Source: Streptomyces sp. NBC_01431 (GTDB lineage Bacteria > Actinomycetota > Actinomycetes > Streptomycetales > Streptomycetaceae). Taken from it: a stretch of DNA of 64,000 bases. The position numbers were made by a program, and so were the translations under genes. The notes under the pieces are model-generated. The model made no database searches and was not told where the DNA came from. It was given only the letters and a program-made list of their open reading frames with translations. The stretch is taken from contig NZ_CP109496.1 in NCBI RefSeq assembly GCF_036231355.1, forward strand, positions 1,674,001 through 1,738,000. Reading direction: 5' to 3'. Of this stretch, positions 56,218-64,000 are shown one piece after another (position 1 is the first letter of the stretch; each line of letters opens with the position of its first letter).

Positions 56218-58221
56218 ATGACCTCCGTTCTGTTCGTCGTCACCGGCGCCACCCACTGGACCCTGGCCGACGGCACCGCGCACCCCACCGGCTTCTGGGC
56301 CGAGGAACTCGCCGAGCCGCACCGGATCTTCAGCGAGGCGGGCTACCTGATCACCGTCGCCACCCCCGGCGGTGTCGCTGCCCCGGTCGACCAGGGCAGC
56401 CTGAGCTCCACCGTCAACGGCGGCCAGCCCCGGGCCGACCGCCTCGCCACCTACCTGGAGAGCATCGGCGAGGTGCTGACACATCCGGCCGTGCTGGCGG
56501 AGGTCGACCCGGACGACTACGACCTGGTGTTCTACCCGGGCGGCCACGGCCCGATGGAGGACCTGGCGGTGGACGAGGACTCCGGCCGGATCCTCACCCG
56601 CACCCTGGAGTCGGGTCGGCCGGTGGGCGTGGTCTGTCACGCACTCGCCTCGCTGCTCACCGCCCGCCACGAGGACGGCACTTGGCTGTTCGCCGGCTAC
56701 CGGATGACCGCCTTCAGCAACGCCGAGGAGACCGCGGTCGGCCTCGCCGAGAAGGCCCGCTGGCTGCTCCAGGACCGCCTGGTCGAGCTCGGCGCCGACT
56801 TCGTGGCAGGCGCGCCGTTCACCCCGCACACCGTCGTCGACCGCAACCTCTACACCGGCCAGAACCCCGGCTCCTCTGCCGAGCTGGCCCGGCTGCTGGT
56901 CCGGGCCGCCGCCACAGACCCGGCTGACGTGGTGGCGCGGCTGCGCGGCGCCTTCGACACCGGGCGGACCAGGCCGCCGGCCTGGCGACTGGCCCAGCTG
57001 GGCGCCCTGCGTACGCTGCTCACCGAGCAGTCCACGGAGTTCATGGCCGCGCTCCACGCCGACCTGGGCAAGGGCGATACCCAGGCGTACGGCGAGGTCA
57101 GCTTCCTGCTGAACGAGGTGGACCACACGGTGGCGCACCTGGAGGAGTGGCTGGCCCCGCGCCCCGCCGCCGTCCCGGCCGCCTTCCAGCCCGCCGAGGC
57201 CCGGGTGGTCCGCGACCCGCTCGGCGTGGTGCTGCTCATCGCGCCGTGGAACTACCCGCTGCACCTCGCCCTGGCCCCGATGGTAGGCGCCCTGGCGGCC
57301 GGCAACACCGTGCTGCTCAAGCCCAGCGAGATGGCCCCGGCGACCTCGGCAGCACTGGCCCGGCTGCTGCCGCGCTACCTCGACCGGGAGGCCGTCGCTG
57401 TGGTCGAGGGCGCCGTGCCGGAGACCACGGCGCTGCTGGAACAGCGATTCGACCACATCTTCTACACCGGCAACGGCGCCGTCGGACGGATCGTCATGGC
57501 GGCCGCCGCCAAGCACCTCACCCCGGTCACCCTCGAACTCGGCGGCAAGAGCCCCGCGGTGGTCGAGCCGGGCGCCGACCTTGCGGTCACCTCGGAGCGG
57601 ATCGCCCGCGGCAAGTTCCAGAACGCCGGCCAGACCTGTGTGGCCCCCGACTACATCCTCGCGATCGGCGACACAGCCGCCGCGCTGGAAACGGAACTGA
57701 CCGCCGCCGTCCAGACGTTGTACGGCCCGGACCCGGCGGCCAGCTCCGAGTACGGCCAGGTCATCAACGAGCGCCACCACGACCGGCTCACCGCGCTGAT
57801 AAGCGACGGCCGCCTGGTCACCGGCGGCGCGCACGACCGGGCCACGCGCTACATCGAGCCGACCGTCCTCGCCGACGTCCCCCCCGAGGCACCGGTGATG
57901 CGGGAGGAGATCTTCGGGCCGGTTCTGCCGATCATCTCCGTGCCCGACCTCGACGCAGCGATCGCCTTCATCAACGAGCGGGACAAGCCGCTCGCGCTGT
58001 ACGCCTTCACCACCTCAGAGCAGACCAAGCAGCGGCTGACTCGGGAGACTTCCTCCGGCGGCCTCGTTTTCGGCCTGACCATCTCCCACCTGTCCGTCCC
58101 CGAGCTGCCGTTCGGCGGCGTGGGTGAGAGCGGCATCGGCCGCTACCACGGTGAGTACTCCGTCGAAACGTTCAGCCACCTCAAGGCGGTACTGGACAAG
58201 CCGCTGACCAGCACTAAATAG
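56218..58221 (+). CDS. DJ-1/PfpI (Hsp31-like) - class 3 aldehyde dehydrogenase fusion
   Basis: 667 residues from ATG at 56,218 with GGAG upstream. Residues 1-225 are a DJ-1/PfpI domain of the Hsp31/glyoxalase III type: GFWAEELAEP with Glu29/30, and Cys140 in VGVVCHALAS. Residues about 240-667 are an aldehyde dehydrogenase with PWNYPLHLAL, Glu440 in LELGGKSP and Cys474 in NAGQTCVAPD; the 34-residue Glu-Cys spacing is that of class 3 (fatty/aromatic) enzymes. The frame is continuous across the junction at about 56,910-56,940. Predicted to convert a reactive carbonyl such as methylglyoxal and oxidise the aldehyde in one protein. I do not know this fusion as common. Confidence 0.9.
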   Translation: MTSVLFVVTGATHWTLADGTAHPTGFWAEELAEPHRIFSEAGYLITVATPGGVAAPVDQGSLSSTVNGGQPRADRLATYLESIGEVLTHPAVLAEVDPDDYDLVFYPGGHGPMEDLAVDEDSGRILTRTLESGRPVGVVCHALASLLTARHEDGTWLFAGYRMTAFSNAEETAVGLAEKARWLLQDRLVELGADFVAGAPFTPHTVVDRNLYTGQNPGSSAELARLLVRAAATDPADVVARLRGAFDTGRTRPPAWRLAQLGALRTLLTEQSTEFMAALHADLGKGDTQAYGEVSFLLNEVDHTVAHLEEWLAPRPAAVPAAFQPAEARVVRDPLGVVLLIAPWNYPLHLALAPMVGALAAGNTVLLKPSEMAPATSAALARLLPRYLDREAVAVVEGAVPETTALLEQRFDHIFYTGNGAVGRIVMAAAAKHLTPVTLELGGKSPAVVEPGADLAVTSERIARGKFQNAGQTCVAPDYILAIGDTAAALETELTAAVQTLYGPDPAASSEYGQVINERHHDRLTALISDGRLVTGGAHDRATRYIEPTVLADVPPEAPVMREEIFGPVLPIISVPDLDAAIAFINERDKPLALYAFTTSEQTKQRLTRETSSGGLVFGLTISHLSVPELPFGGVGESGIGRYHGEYSVETFSHLKAVLDKPLTSTK

Positions 58222-58448
58222 ACCACCACCCGCGGCGGCAGCCGATTACGCCGCCCCCCCCGCCCGCACTGGGCAACCACCCGGTCCACCGACTCCGGCG
58301 GAAACGTACGCGTCAACAGCCCGACCGTGATCCGGTCCCACAACCGCTCATCCGTCGCCGGCTCGGCCTGCCCAGGGCGTGGCGCCCAAGCGCCTCCTGG
58401 ACGCCCCGCTGCCAGCCGAGCTCCTGCTGTCACTGGTATTGAGGCCAA
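58218..58448 (-). pseudogene. IS4-like transposase N-terminal remnant
   Basis: The minus-strand frame WDRITVGLLTRTFPPESVDR, VVAQCGRGGRRNRLPPRVVV matches the N-terminal helical domain of IS4-type transposases. It stops at the end of the fusion gene, whose last bases it overlaps in mirror orientation, so an IS once ended here. No DDE domain remains. Confidence 0.55.
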
Positions 58449-58546
58449 GTGGCCGGCTCCGGAAGTACTTCGAGGATTGACTCTAAGTCAGCTCCCGAAC
58501 AACGGACAGGGGGCACCCATGCCGCATGAGTCCGTGCGGGTTCAAC

Positions 58547-58965
58547 TCAGCAGCAGGCTTCGCAGATACCCTTGAGCCAGTCACGGATTACGCCTCTCCA
58601 CTCCGGTGTGAACGCAGCTTCCGATTCGGCTTCACAGCGGTCGACTGCGATGCGGGTTTCCAGGCGTGCCCGCCCGGATTCGGTGACATGAATCTGGTGA
58701 CCGCGCCGATCGGTCGGATTCGGGCGCCGCTCGATCACGCCCTCCAGTTCGAGACTACCGAGCATCTCATTGGCGGCTCGCCGAGAGCTTGCTACTTCCC
58801 GGACGACGTCCGAGGCCGACAGCCCAGGCTGTGCCTCGCCAATAGCAGGGTGGCGTACTGCGGGGTCGACAGCTCAAATGCCTTGAGTTCTGCGGCAACT
58901 GCAGACCGCATGTTCAGCCAGACCTTGCGGACCATGAAGGTCAGCGACCCGACCGCATCCTGAAT
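58547..58965 (-). pseudogene. MarR-family regulator, single-base frameshift
   Basis: The N-terminal part PIQDAVGSLTFMVRKVWLNM, AAELKAFELSTPQYATLLLA is in one frame; after about 58,845 it continues in another as EAQPGLSASDVVREVASSRR, ANEMLGSLELEGVIERRPNP, DRRGHQIHVTESGRARLETR (wing and end). One base is missing in TTGGCGAGGCA. No ATG or GTG precedes PIQDAV either, so the start is also unclear. It is divergent from the DHA2 pump, whose promoter carries a matching double operator. Confidence 0.78.
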
Positions 58966-58994
58966 GGGGATCCGACGCCCAGCCTTCGTCAGGG

Positions 58995-59048
58995 ATCGTC
59001 AAGAGCCTGACGAGTACGCCATGACCCAATCGTCAGGTTCTTGACGAT
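58995..59048. promoter_or_regulatory. Double MarR-type operator between marR and efflux gene
   Basis: ATCGTCAAGAGCCTGACGA (58,995-59,013) and its near-exact inverse TCGTCAGGTTCTTGACGAT (59,030-59,048) form a 19-base inverted repeat with one mismatch and a 16-base spacer. Each arm is itself a palindrome CGTCA-N6-TGACG, so there are two binding sites. They overlap the efflux gene's leader. Confidence 0.8.
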
Positions 59049-59064
59049 CGAATCGAAAGTTCCC

Positions 59065-60633
59065 ATGACGACGCCTCCGACGTTGCCGAAGTCCAGGCAG
59101 CAGTTGATCCTCGCCGTACTCCTGTTGTCCTCGCTGCTGATCTGGCTGGACAACACCATCCTCACCACCGCCTTCGAGACCCTCGCCGATCCGGTCCGCG
59201 GACTGGGCGCCAGCCCCGCCCAGTTGCAGTGGGCCACCGGCTCGTACACCTTGGTCTTCGCCACCTTGATGTTCACCTCTGGCGCCCTGGGCGATCGCTT
59301 CGGACACCGGAACGTGCTCGTCACCGGGATGGCGGTCTTCGCCGGCGCCTCGGTGTGGGCGGCGTACGCGGGCGACGCGGACCAACTGATTGCCGCTCGG
59401 GCCGCGATGGGCGTGGGGAGCGCGCTGATCATGCCCGCGCAGATGGCCATCCTCATGTGGACCTTCAGCGGTCCCGCCCGGGCGACCGCGATCGGCATCT
59501 CCTCGGCGTCCGCCGGTGTCGGAGTCGCCGCGGGGCCGCTGCTGGCCGGCGTCCTCCTCGGCCACTTCTGGTGGGGCTCGATCTTCCTGGTCAACATCCC
59601 GATCGCGGTGCTGTCGCTGATCGGAATCGCCACGCTGGTCCCGAACTTCCACAGCCCCACCCCGCGTCCGCTGGACCCGGCCGGGCTGCTGCTGTCGATC
59701 AGCGGGCTCGCCTTCCTGGCCTACGGGCTGATCCACGCGGGGCAGGTGGTCTCCTGGAACTCGGTGTCGATCTGGGGCACGATCGCCGTCGGAGTGGTCC
59801 TGCTGGCCGGCTTCGTGCTCGCCGAACTGCGCCACCGGCAGCCCAGCTTCGACCCCCGGCTGCTCGCCCAGCGCATGTTCGGCCTCGCCAACGCGGCGCT
59901 CGGGCTACTGCTGTTTGCCATGACCGCCGCCAGCTTCTACAGCGCCTTCTACCTGCAGGGCGCACGCGACTTCTCGCCGCTGCAAGCGGGCCTGGCGTTC
60001 GCCCCGAGCGCGCTCGGGACGATTGCCGGGGCGCCGCTCGGCGTCCGGCTGGCCCGCCGCTGGACGCTCCGCGTGGTCACCGCGACGGCGCTGACCACGG
60101 CGGGGCTGGCAATGGGCTGCAACATGCTCTTCAGGCTGCACACCCCGCTGATCTTCAACGAGATCGCCTACAGTATCCAGGGCCTGTCGATCGGCATGGT
60201 GATCGGCCCGGTGACGGGGGGACTCATGAGCGCCCTGCCGTTGGAACGGGCCGGCGCCGGGTCGGCCGTCATCAACACCGCGCGACAGGCTGGCAGCCTG
60301 CTCGGAATCGCGATAGGTGGCACGATCATGTCGATCGCTTACCGGCACGCGATCGAAGGCTCCCTGCATGAGTACGCCGGCCCGGTGCAGGATCAGGCGC
60401 GGGTATCCGCGGAACAGGCCCGGCGCACTGCCACGGCGATCCACCAGCCCGCCTTGGCGCACGCCGCCGATGACGCGTTCATCCACGCCATGCACGTCAG
60501 CGCGTTCTGGACCATGCTGATCGCACTCTCCGGAGCGGTCCTGCTGGCGACCGCCTTGCGTCCTACCAGAAAGCCCACCGCGGTGCCCCCGGAGTGTGGA
60601 AGATTGCCGGACATGGCCGCCGGTGGGCAGTAG
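59065..60633 (+). CDS. DHA2-family (14-TM) drug efflux transporter
   Basis: 522 residues from the ATG at 59,065; a TTG at 59,041 lies inside the operator. The DHA2 signatures are LIWLDNTILTTAFETL (motif D1), GALGDRFGHRNVLVTG (motif A), and the motif C-like SASAGVGVAAGPLLAGVLLG. Fourteen hydrophobic segments. It exports hydrophobic or cationic compounds by proton antiport. Divergent from a MarR gene with a double operator, so expression should follow ligand binding by MarR; with marR now broken it may be constitutive. Confidence 0.9.
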   Translation: MTTPPTLPKSRQQLILAVLLLSSLLIWLDNTILTTAFETLADPVRGLGASPAQLQWATGSYTLVFATLMFTSGALGDRFGHRNVLVTGMAVFAGASVWAAYAGDADQLIAARAAMGVGSALIMPAQMAILMWTFSGPARATAIGISSASAGVGVAAGPLLAGVLLGHFWWGSIFLVNIPIAVLSLIGIATLVPNFHSPTPRPLDPAGLLLSISGLAFLAYGLIHAGQVVSWNSVSIWGTIAVGVVLLAGFVLAELRHRQPSFDPRLLAQRMFGLANAALGLLLFAMTAASFYSAFYLQGARDFSPLQAGLAFAPSALGTIAGAPLGVRLARRWTLRVVTATALTTAGLAMGCNMLFRLHTPLIFNEIAYSIQGLSIGMVIGPVTGGLMSALPLERAGAGSAVINTARQAGSLLGIAIGGTIMSIAYRHAIEGSLHEYAGPVQDQARVSAEQARRTATAIHQPALAHAADDAFIHAMHVSAFWTMLIALSGAVLLATALRPTRKPTAVPPECGRLPDMAAGGQ

Positions 60634-60764
60634 GGAGCCCTCATGGCGGTCGCTACCGGCATGATAGAAGGCGAAACCGCATCTGCTGAGGGTCCGTCGT
60701 AACGCAGACGCGTCAGCTCTACCACCTCTCGGCTGGCCAGTTCTCCTCCACATGGGCGACGCCC

Positions 60765-60992
60765 CTACGGTGGCGGATGTCCAGCCATCCGGGAGCAGCG
60801 GGACAGGGCATTGCGCAGCGCGGGATCCCAGGCCGCCGACCAGCCGGAGATGACCAGATTGTAGTCGGCGAAGATGCGGCCCAGGATCTCGTCGACCGCC
60901 GGATCGTACGGGCTGAGTCCTTCCGGGGTGTTGAGCATGCCGGTGGGGTGGAGGTCCAGGCCGGGTAATTGGCGTTTACACAGGTCACGCAA
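60765..60992 (-). pseudogene. SIR2-like domain fragment
   Basis: GMLNTPEGLSPYDPAVDEIL, GRIFADYNLVISGWSAAWDP, ALRNAL is the C-terminal segment of SIR2-like domains typical of streptomycete proteins (DYNLVVCGWSATWD). The NAD-binding N-terminal part is missing. SIR2 domains often deplete NAD in phage defence, but this remnant cannot act alone. Confidence 0.55.
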
Positions 60993-61520
60993 GGCGTGTT
61001 GACGGGTTCTCGACGTGGGTTAACGGAACACGTTGGTCCAGGCAGTCATCCAGGACAGCTTGTCCCGCAAGGGGCTCCGTTGCTTGTTCATTGTGTCTCG
61101 CCGTCGCCGCTGACGGCCGTCACCCGTGCGGTGACTGAGGCCGCGGGCCGGTTCGCTCCCGGACATCTGGGAGAACCGACGCCGATCATGCCGTTGGAGC
61201 AAAACGGCGAGCGTCGAGGATGCCGCCCAGGCGTTCGGCTTGTCGAGGTGGAAAAGCTGCGACCTTGTCCGCCGTGACGAATTCCCATGCCGCGCGCTCT
61301 GTCGATGGGCTGCAGCGCCCGCGTCGTCACGTCTCGCTCCTCCGCGTACTCGAGCGCGGCAAGCCAGAGTACAACAGAGCCCCGATCGTCATGCCCCACT
61401 GCACAACGACGCCCCATCGGAGCCGGCGGGGCGTCGCCCATCAGGTCTACGCCTACGCGGGACACCCGCCGGAGCATGCCGACAGAGGTCCTCACGTGTC
61501 ACGAGCGATCACAGACGCCC
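60993..61520. other. Intergenic stretch, no gene seen
   Basis: About 530 bases between the SIR2 remnant and the IS110 stop. Several short frames lack support. It may hold the unmarked right flank of the IS110 element. Confidence 0.45.
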
Positions 61521-62630
61521 CTATAACGGGGGGTCGGTCGAGACCGTCCTGACCAGGTTGAAGACCTCGCGGGCGGCATATCGCTTGAGGCATCGGATGA
61601 TCTCACGCCGAGTCTTGCCCTCCCGGGTGCGGCGTTCGTAGTACGCCTGGGTGCGCGGGTCGTGGCGCAGCCGGGTGAACACGATGCGGTGCAGAGCGGC
61701 ATTCGCCTGCCGGTCGCCACCATGGTTGAGCCGCCGCGAGCTCCGACCACCCGAGGAGTACTCGATGGGGCTCACTCCGCACAGCGCGGCGAAAGACGCC
61801 TCAGTGCTCAGCCGCTCGGGATTGTCGCCCATGGTGATCAGGAGCGTGGCAGCGGAGTCCGGGCCGATACCCACCGGCGCGAGCAGCTGCGGGGCATGGC
61901 GCTCAACGAGCCCGGTCAATCGCTGATTCAGCTCATCGATCTGCCCGGTGAGCTGCTCGATGCGCTGAGCCAGCATGCTCAGCGTCATGAGAGTGGCCTC
62001 AGCTACAGGGTCCTCATCGCTCTCGCCGGCCTCGCCCTCGCGCGGGCTGAGGCGTGCGCAGGTGCGGAACAGTTCGCGGTTGCCCAAGCCGGACAGCCGT
62101 TCCCGCAGGGCTGGGTCGGCTACGACCAGGACGGCCTTGAGCTGGTTGATCGCCTGAGTGCGGGCCTTGACCGCAGAATCCTTGGCGATTTTGAACATCC
62201 GGGCGCTCTGCACCGGGCCGTCGCCGGTCTTGGCGCGGGCCCTGGCGCGACCGCTGAGCACGGCCCGCGCGGCGGCCTGTGCGTCGAGCGGGTCCGACTT
62301 CCCGAGCAGTCGACGAGCCGAGCGGTCGGGCCGGTTCACCTCGAACACCACGACCTGCTGTGCCAGCAGGTAGCGGGACAATCCCGCGCCGAAGGTACCG
62401 GTGCCCTCCACCCCGACCCGCCGCACCGTCCCTAACTTGCGAGCCCAGGCGAGCAGCCGACGGTAGCCGACCGCCGTGGCCGGAAAGGACTTGATGCCCA
62501 GGATCTGACCCAGTGGGCCGACCACCGCGGCGACATGAACCTCGCCGTGCGTGTCCACACCCAGGACAACCTCGCCCCGAGCGGGCGGGCCCGTGCTGGT
62601 GGAAGAGGTGCTGCGCTGTCTGGTCGTCAT
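61521..62630 (-). CDS. IS110-family transposase (intact)
   Basis: 369 residues from MTTRQRSTSSTSTGPPARGE. The RuvC-like domain has EVVLGVDTHGEVHVAAVVG and GKSDPLDAQAAARAVLSGRA (DEDD acids); the C-terminal Tnp domain has TEASFAALCGVSPIEYSSGG with the catalytic Ser. All parts are in one frame, so it could be active. IS110 uses an RNA-guided recombinase; the guide RNA gene should lie in the noncoding leader upstream (62,631-62,800). The element has no inverted repeats, so its exact ends are not marked. Confidence 0.9.
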   Translation of the reverse strand: MTTRQRSTSSTSTGPPARGEVVLGVDTHGEVHVAAVVGPLGQILGIKSFPATAVGYRRLLAWARKLGTVRRVGVEGTGTFGAGLSRYLLAQQVVVFEVNRPDRSARRLLGKSDPLDAQAAARAVLSGRARARAKTGDGPVQSARMFKIAKDSAVKARTQAINQLKAVLVVADPALRERLSGLGNRELFRTCARLSPREGEAGESDEDPVAEATLMTLSMLAQRIEQLTGQIDELNQRLTGLVERHAPQLLAPVGIGPDSAATLLITMGDNPERLSTEASFAALCGVSPIEYSSGGRSSRRLNHGGDRQANAALHRIVFTRLRHDPRTQAYYERRTREGKTRREIIRCLKRYAAREVFNLVRTVSTDPPL

Positions 62631-62800
62631 GCTGGTCCGCCTCCCGCGTGGTGATGTGCTGGGTGGCTGGCACCTGCCGGGTCGGGCGGTCTGAACCGTG
62701 ATGGCGCCTGAAAGACAGCAAGGCCCCTATGGGGACACGCCCTGTGGCTCGGTGACAGCAAGCACCATCCGCAACGGCAGTCGACATGCCTGTGACAAGA
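62631..62800 (-). ncRNA. Candidate IS110 bridge-RNA region
   Basis: The noncoding leader upstream of the intact IS110 gene holds CCCCTATGGGG at about 62,724-62,734, a small hairpin, within a block (AAGGCCCCTAT) shared with the leader of the decayed IS110 copy at 39,645-39,700, at about the same distance from the VDTH codons. Conserved noncoding leaders in IS110 elements encode the bridge RNA that pairs with donor and target. No gene was seen in 62,631-63,015. Confidence 0.45.
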
Positions 62801-63015
62801 CACTTCGGTCAAAAAAGTCATGAGTCAGCCCCCCCCGAACGGTGCTACGCAACCGTCCCACTGCCCCCGGCACAACCGCATGCCCCGACCGCTCCCGGGA
62901 GACTTCGTCCGAACCGGCACCGAACCTGCTCTGGACGGGATAACGATGAGTTGACTCCTCGTCCGCCCGTGATTGGCATTGACGGACTGCCCAGTGGCTC
63001 GCCCTACCGGCTGAC

Positions 63016-63509
63016 CCTCGCCCGGCTTCCTCCCGCTCTTCCACCGTCGCGACCGTGCGCGCCGGGCGGCTCTGTCCTTCCGAGCGGATCAGCTCGACGC
63101 CATAGACGATCGCGCCTTCGAGGAGGCGCTGCGCGACCTGATGATCCGTGATGGCTGGCGCGCGCGGCGGGTTGGAGGAGGTGGCGACCAGGCCGCCGAC
63201 GTGATAGCCGAGCACCCGCTTCTTGGACGTGCGGTGCTCCAGGCCAAGCACACCCGCACCGGGGCCAAGGTCGGCGCTCCCGCCCTGTACGCGGTCAACG
63301 GTACCGCCGGGCCCGTTCACGGCGCACAGCATGCGGTGGTCGTGACCAACGGGGACTTCACCCGCGACGCGCGTGCCTGGGGTGCGCGCCACCACATCCA
63401 TCTGGTCGACCGCGAACGGCTGCACCAGTGGGCCCAGGACGGTGCCGCGCTGCACGAACTGCTCTCCCTGCCTACCCGTACGCGCCGCACGCCTCGCCGC
63501 GCCGCCTGA
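63016..63509 (+). pseudogene. Mrr-like restriction endonuclease domain, 5' truncated
   Basis: The open frame starts after a stop near 63,016 without a start codon. DQLDAIDDRAFEEALRDLMI, RDGWRARRVGGGGDQAADVI, AVLQAKHTRTGAKVG and HAVVVTNGDFTRDARAWGAR fit the Mrr nuclease fold, including the acidic GDQAADV and the QAK of the D...QxK site. Related streptomycete proteins have N-terminal membrane helices, here missing; a GTG- or ATG-started product from 63,141 would lack the first helix. Confidence 0.65.
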
Positions 63510-63587
63510 TCCCACAGCCTCGTTTCGGCTCTTCAACTCGCCCCGGAGGGTGGTCGTGTTCGACGCGGACGGCCGTCTCGACCGTTT

Positions 63588-63791
63588 CTCAAAACACTGC
63601 TCTGCGGCGTCTTCGCCCTCGCACTCGGCAAAATGCTGTGGGCGTGGCTGACCGGCACAGCCGTGGTGTGGATACTCAACGGACCCTGGGCATGGCTCAC
63701 CGGCCATCCATGGTGGGCCGCCCTCATCGGCGCCAGCGCGCTGGTGATACTCGTAGGCGCGGCTAATAGGACTCCGTTAGGTCTGTCTTGA
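63588..63791 (+). pseudogene. Membrane-segment remnant cut by IS701-like element
   Basis: LKTLLCGVFALALGKMLWAW, LTGTAVVWILNGPWAWLTGH, PWWAALIGASALVILVGAAN carries two or three membrane helices and then meets the end of an IS. It resembles the N-terminal membrane part that usually precedes Mrr-type domains, so it may be the start of a second copy of the gene next door. Family link is inference. Confidence 0.35.
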
Positions 63792-64000
63792 TCTTGGTGT
63801 GTATGGCTTGCGGGGCAGTGGGTGGTGGCAGGTTGTGCGGATACCGGCCCAATATCTCAGTACGTCCTGGAGGAGATCGAGGACGCGGTAGAGCGTGAGG
63901 TCGGCGTGGGCGCTTTCGGGGAGAGCCTTTGTTCTGTCAGGAGGCGTGGGTGGCGGTCACCAGGGAGACGTGGTGGTGCCAGCCCGGCCAGGAACGCCCC
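63774..64000 (-). pseudogene. IS701-like transposase, C-terminal end (cut by window edge)
   Basis: On the minus strand GWHHHVSLVTATHA and, after frame changes, LTLYRVLDLLQDVLRYWAG and TCHHPLPRK match the C terminus of IS701-type transposases. At least two frameshifts in 220 bases, and the rest lies outside the window. Confidence 0.5.

Noticed and set aside
56212..57834. A 540-codon minus-strand frame under the DJ-1/ALDH gene
   Set aside because: Antisense shadow, no recognisable motif.

Overview
The window looks like a stretch of a Streptomyces (or very close actinomycete) chromosome. Base composition is very GC-rich, genes use GTG starts and GC-rich third positions freely, and the gene content is typical of the genus: MurJ/FemX cell-wall genes, a gluABCD-type glutamate importer, a PcaD-PcaC fusion, XRE/HATPase regulator pairs, and IS110 and IS3 elements.

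Positions 1 to about 18,800 are ordinary, tightly packed core genome with every frame intact. In order: a gamma-glutamyltranspeptidase cut by the window edge; a hypothetical membrane protein; a hydrolase-P450 pair; a PH-domain membrane protein; a two-component system with a downstream lipoprotein, joined by 4-base ATGA overlaps; murJ and femX, also overlapping by 4 bases; an L,D-transpeptidase lipoprotein; the gluABCD-type operon (ATPase, binding protein, two permeases); a small conserved protein; exodeoxyribonuclease III; a metallo-beta-lactamase-fold hydrolase; and a 3-oxoadipate enol-lactonase/decarboxylase fusion.

From about 19,000 onwards the character changes. A tyrosine integrase gene is broken by a frameshift and by an IS630 element inserted at TA. 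Accessory cargo follows to about 37,400: a large GIY-YIG (T5orf172-like) protein, a kinase-like protein, a beta-propeller lipoprotein, a one-pass membrane protein, a broken serine hydrolase, a broken XRE/TPR regulator facing an HATPase protein, cupin and phosphotransferase remnants, and an endonuclease VII-like protein. A tRNA-Pro(GGG) gene lies at 37,685. Decayed IS110 and IS3 copies fill 38,000 to 40,800.

From 41,000 to 60,600 there is a second accessory block: a DUF2306 membrane protein; a carotenoid-cleavage oxygenase coupled to a membrane protein; two paralogous LuxR-type regulators around a TMEM175-like channel; a PucR-type regulator; one intact and one split PadR regulator; a secreted lectin-like protein; a DJ-1/PfpI-aldehyde dehydrogenase fusion; and a MarR/DHA2-efflux pair with a large double operator. 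Several promoters between 48,000 and 54,300 carry the PadR operator pattern ATGT-N8-ACAT, suggesting a small local regulon. The last 3.5 kb holds an intact IS110 transposase, a SIR2 fragment, an Mrr-type nuclease remnant and the end of an IS701-like transposase.

Small frameshifts are frequent right of 19,000 and absent left of it, which fits gene decay in an IS-rich accessory region. All family names are from reading the translations; no database search was possible.
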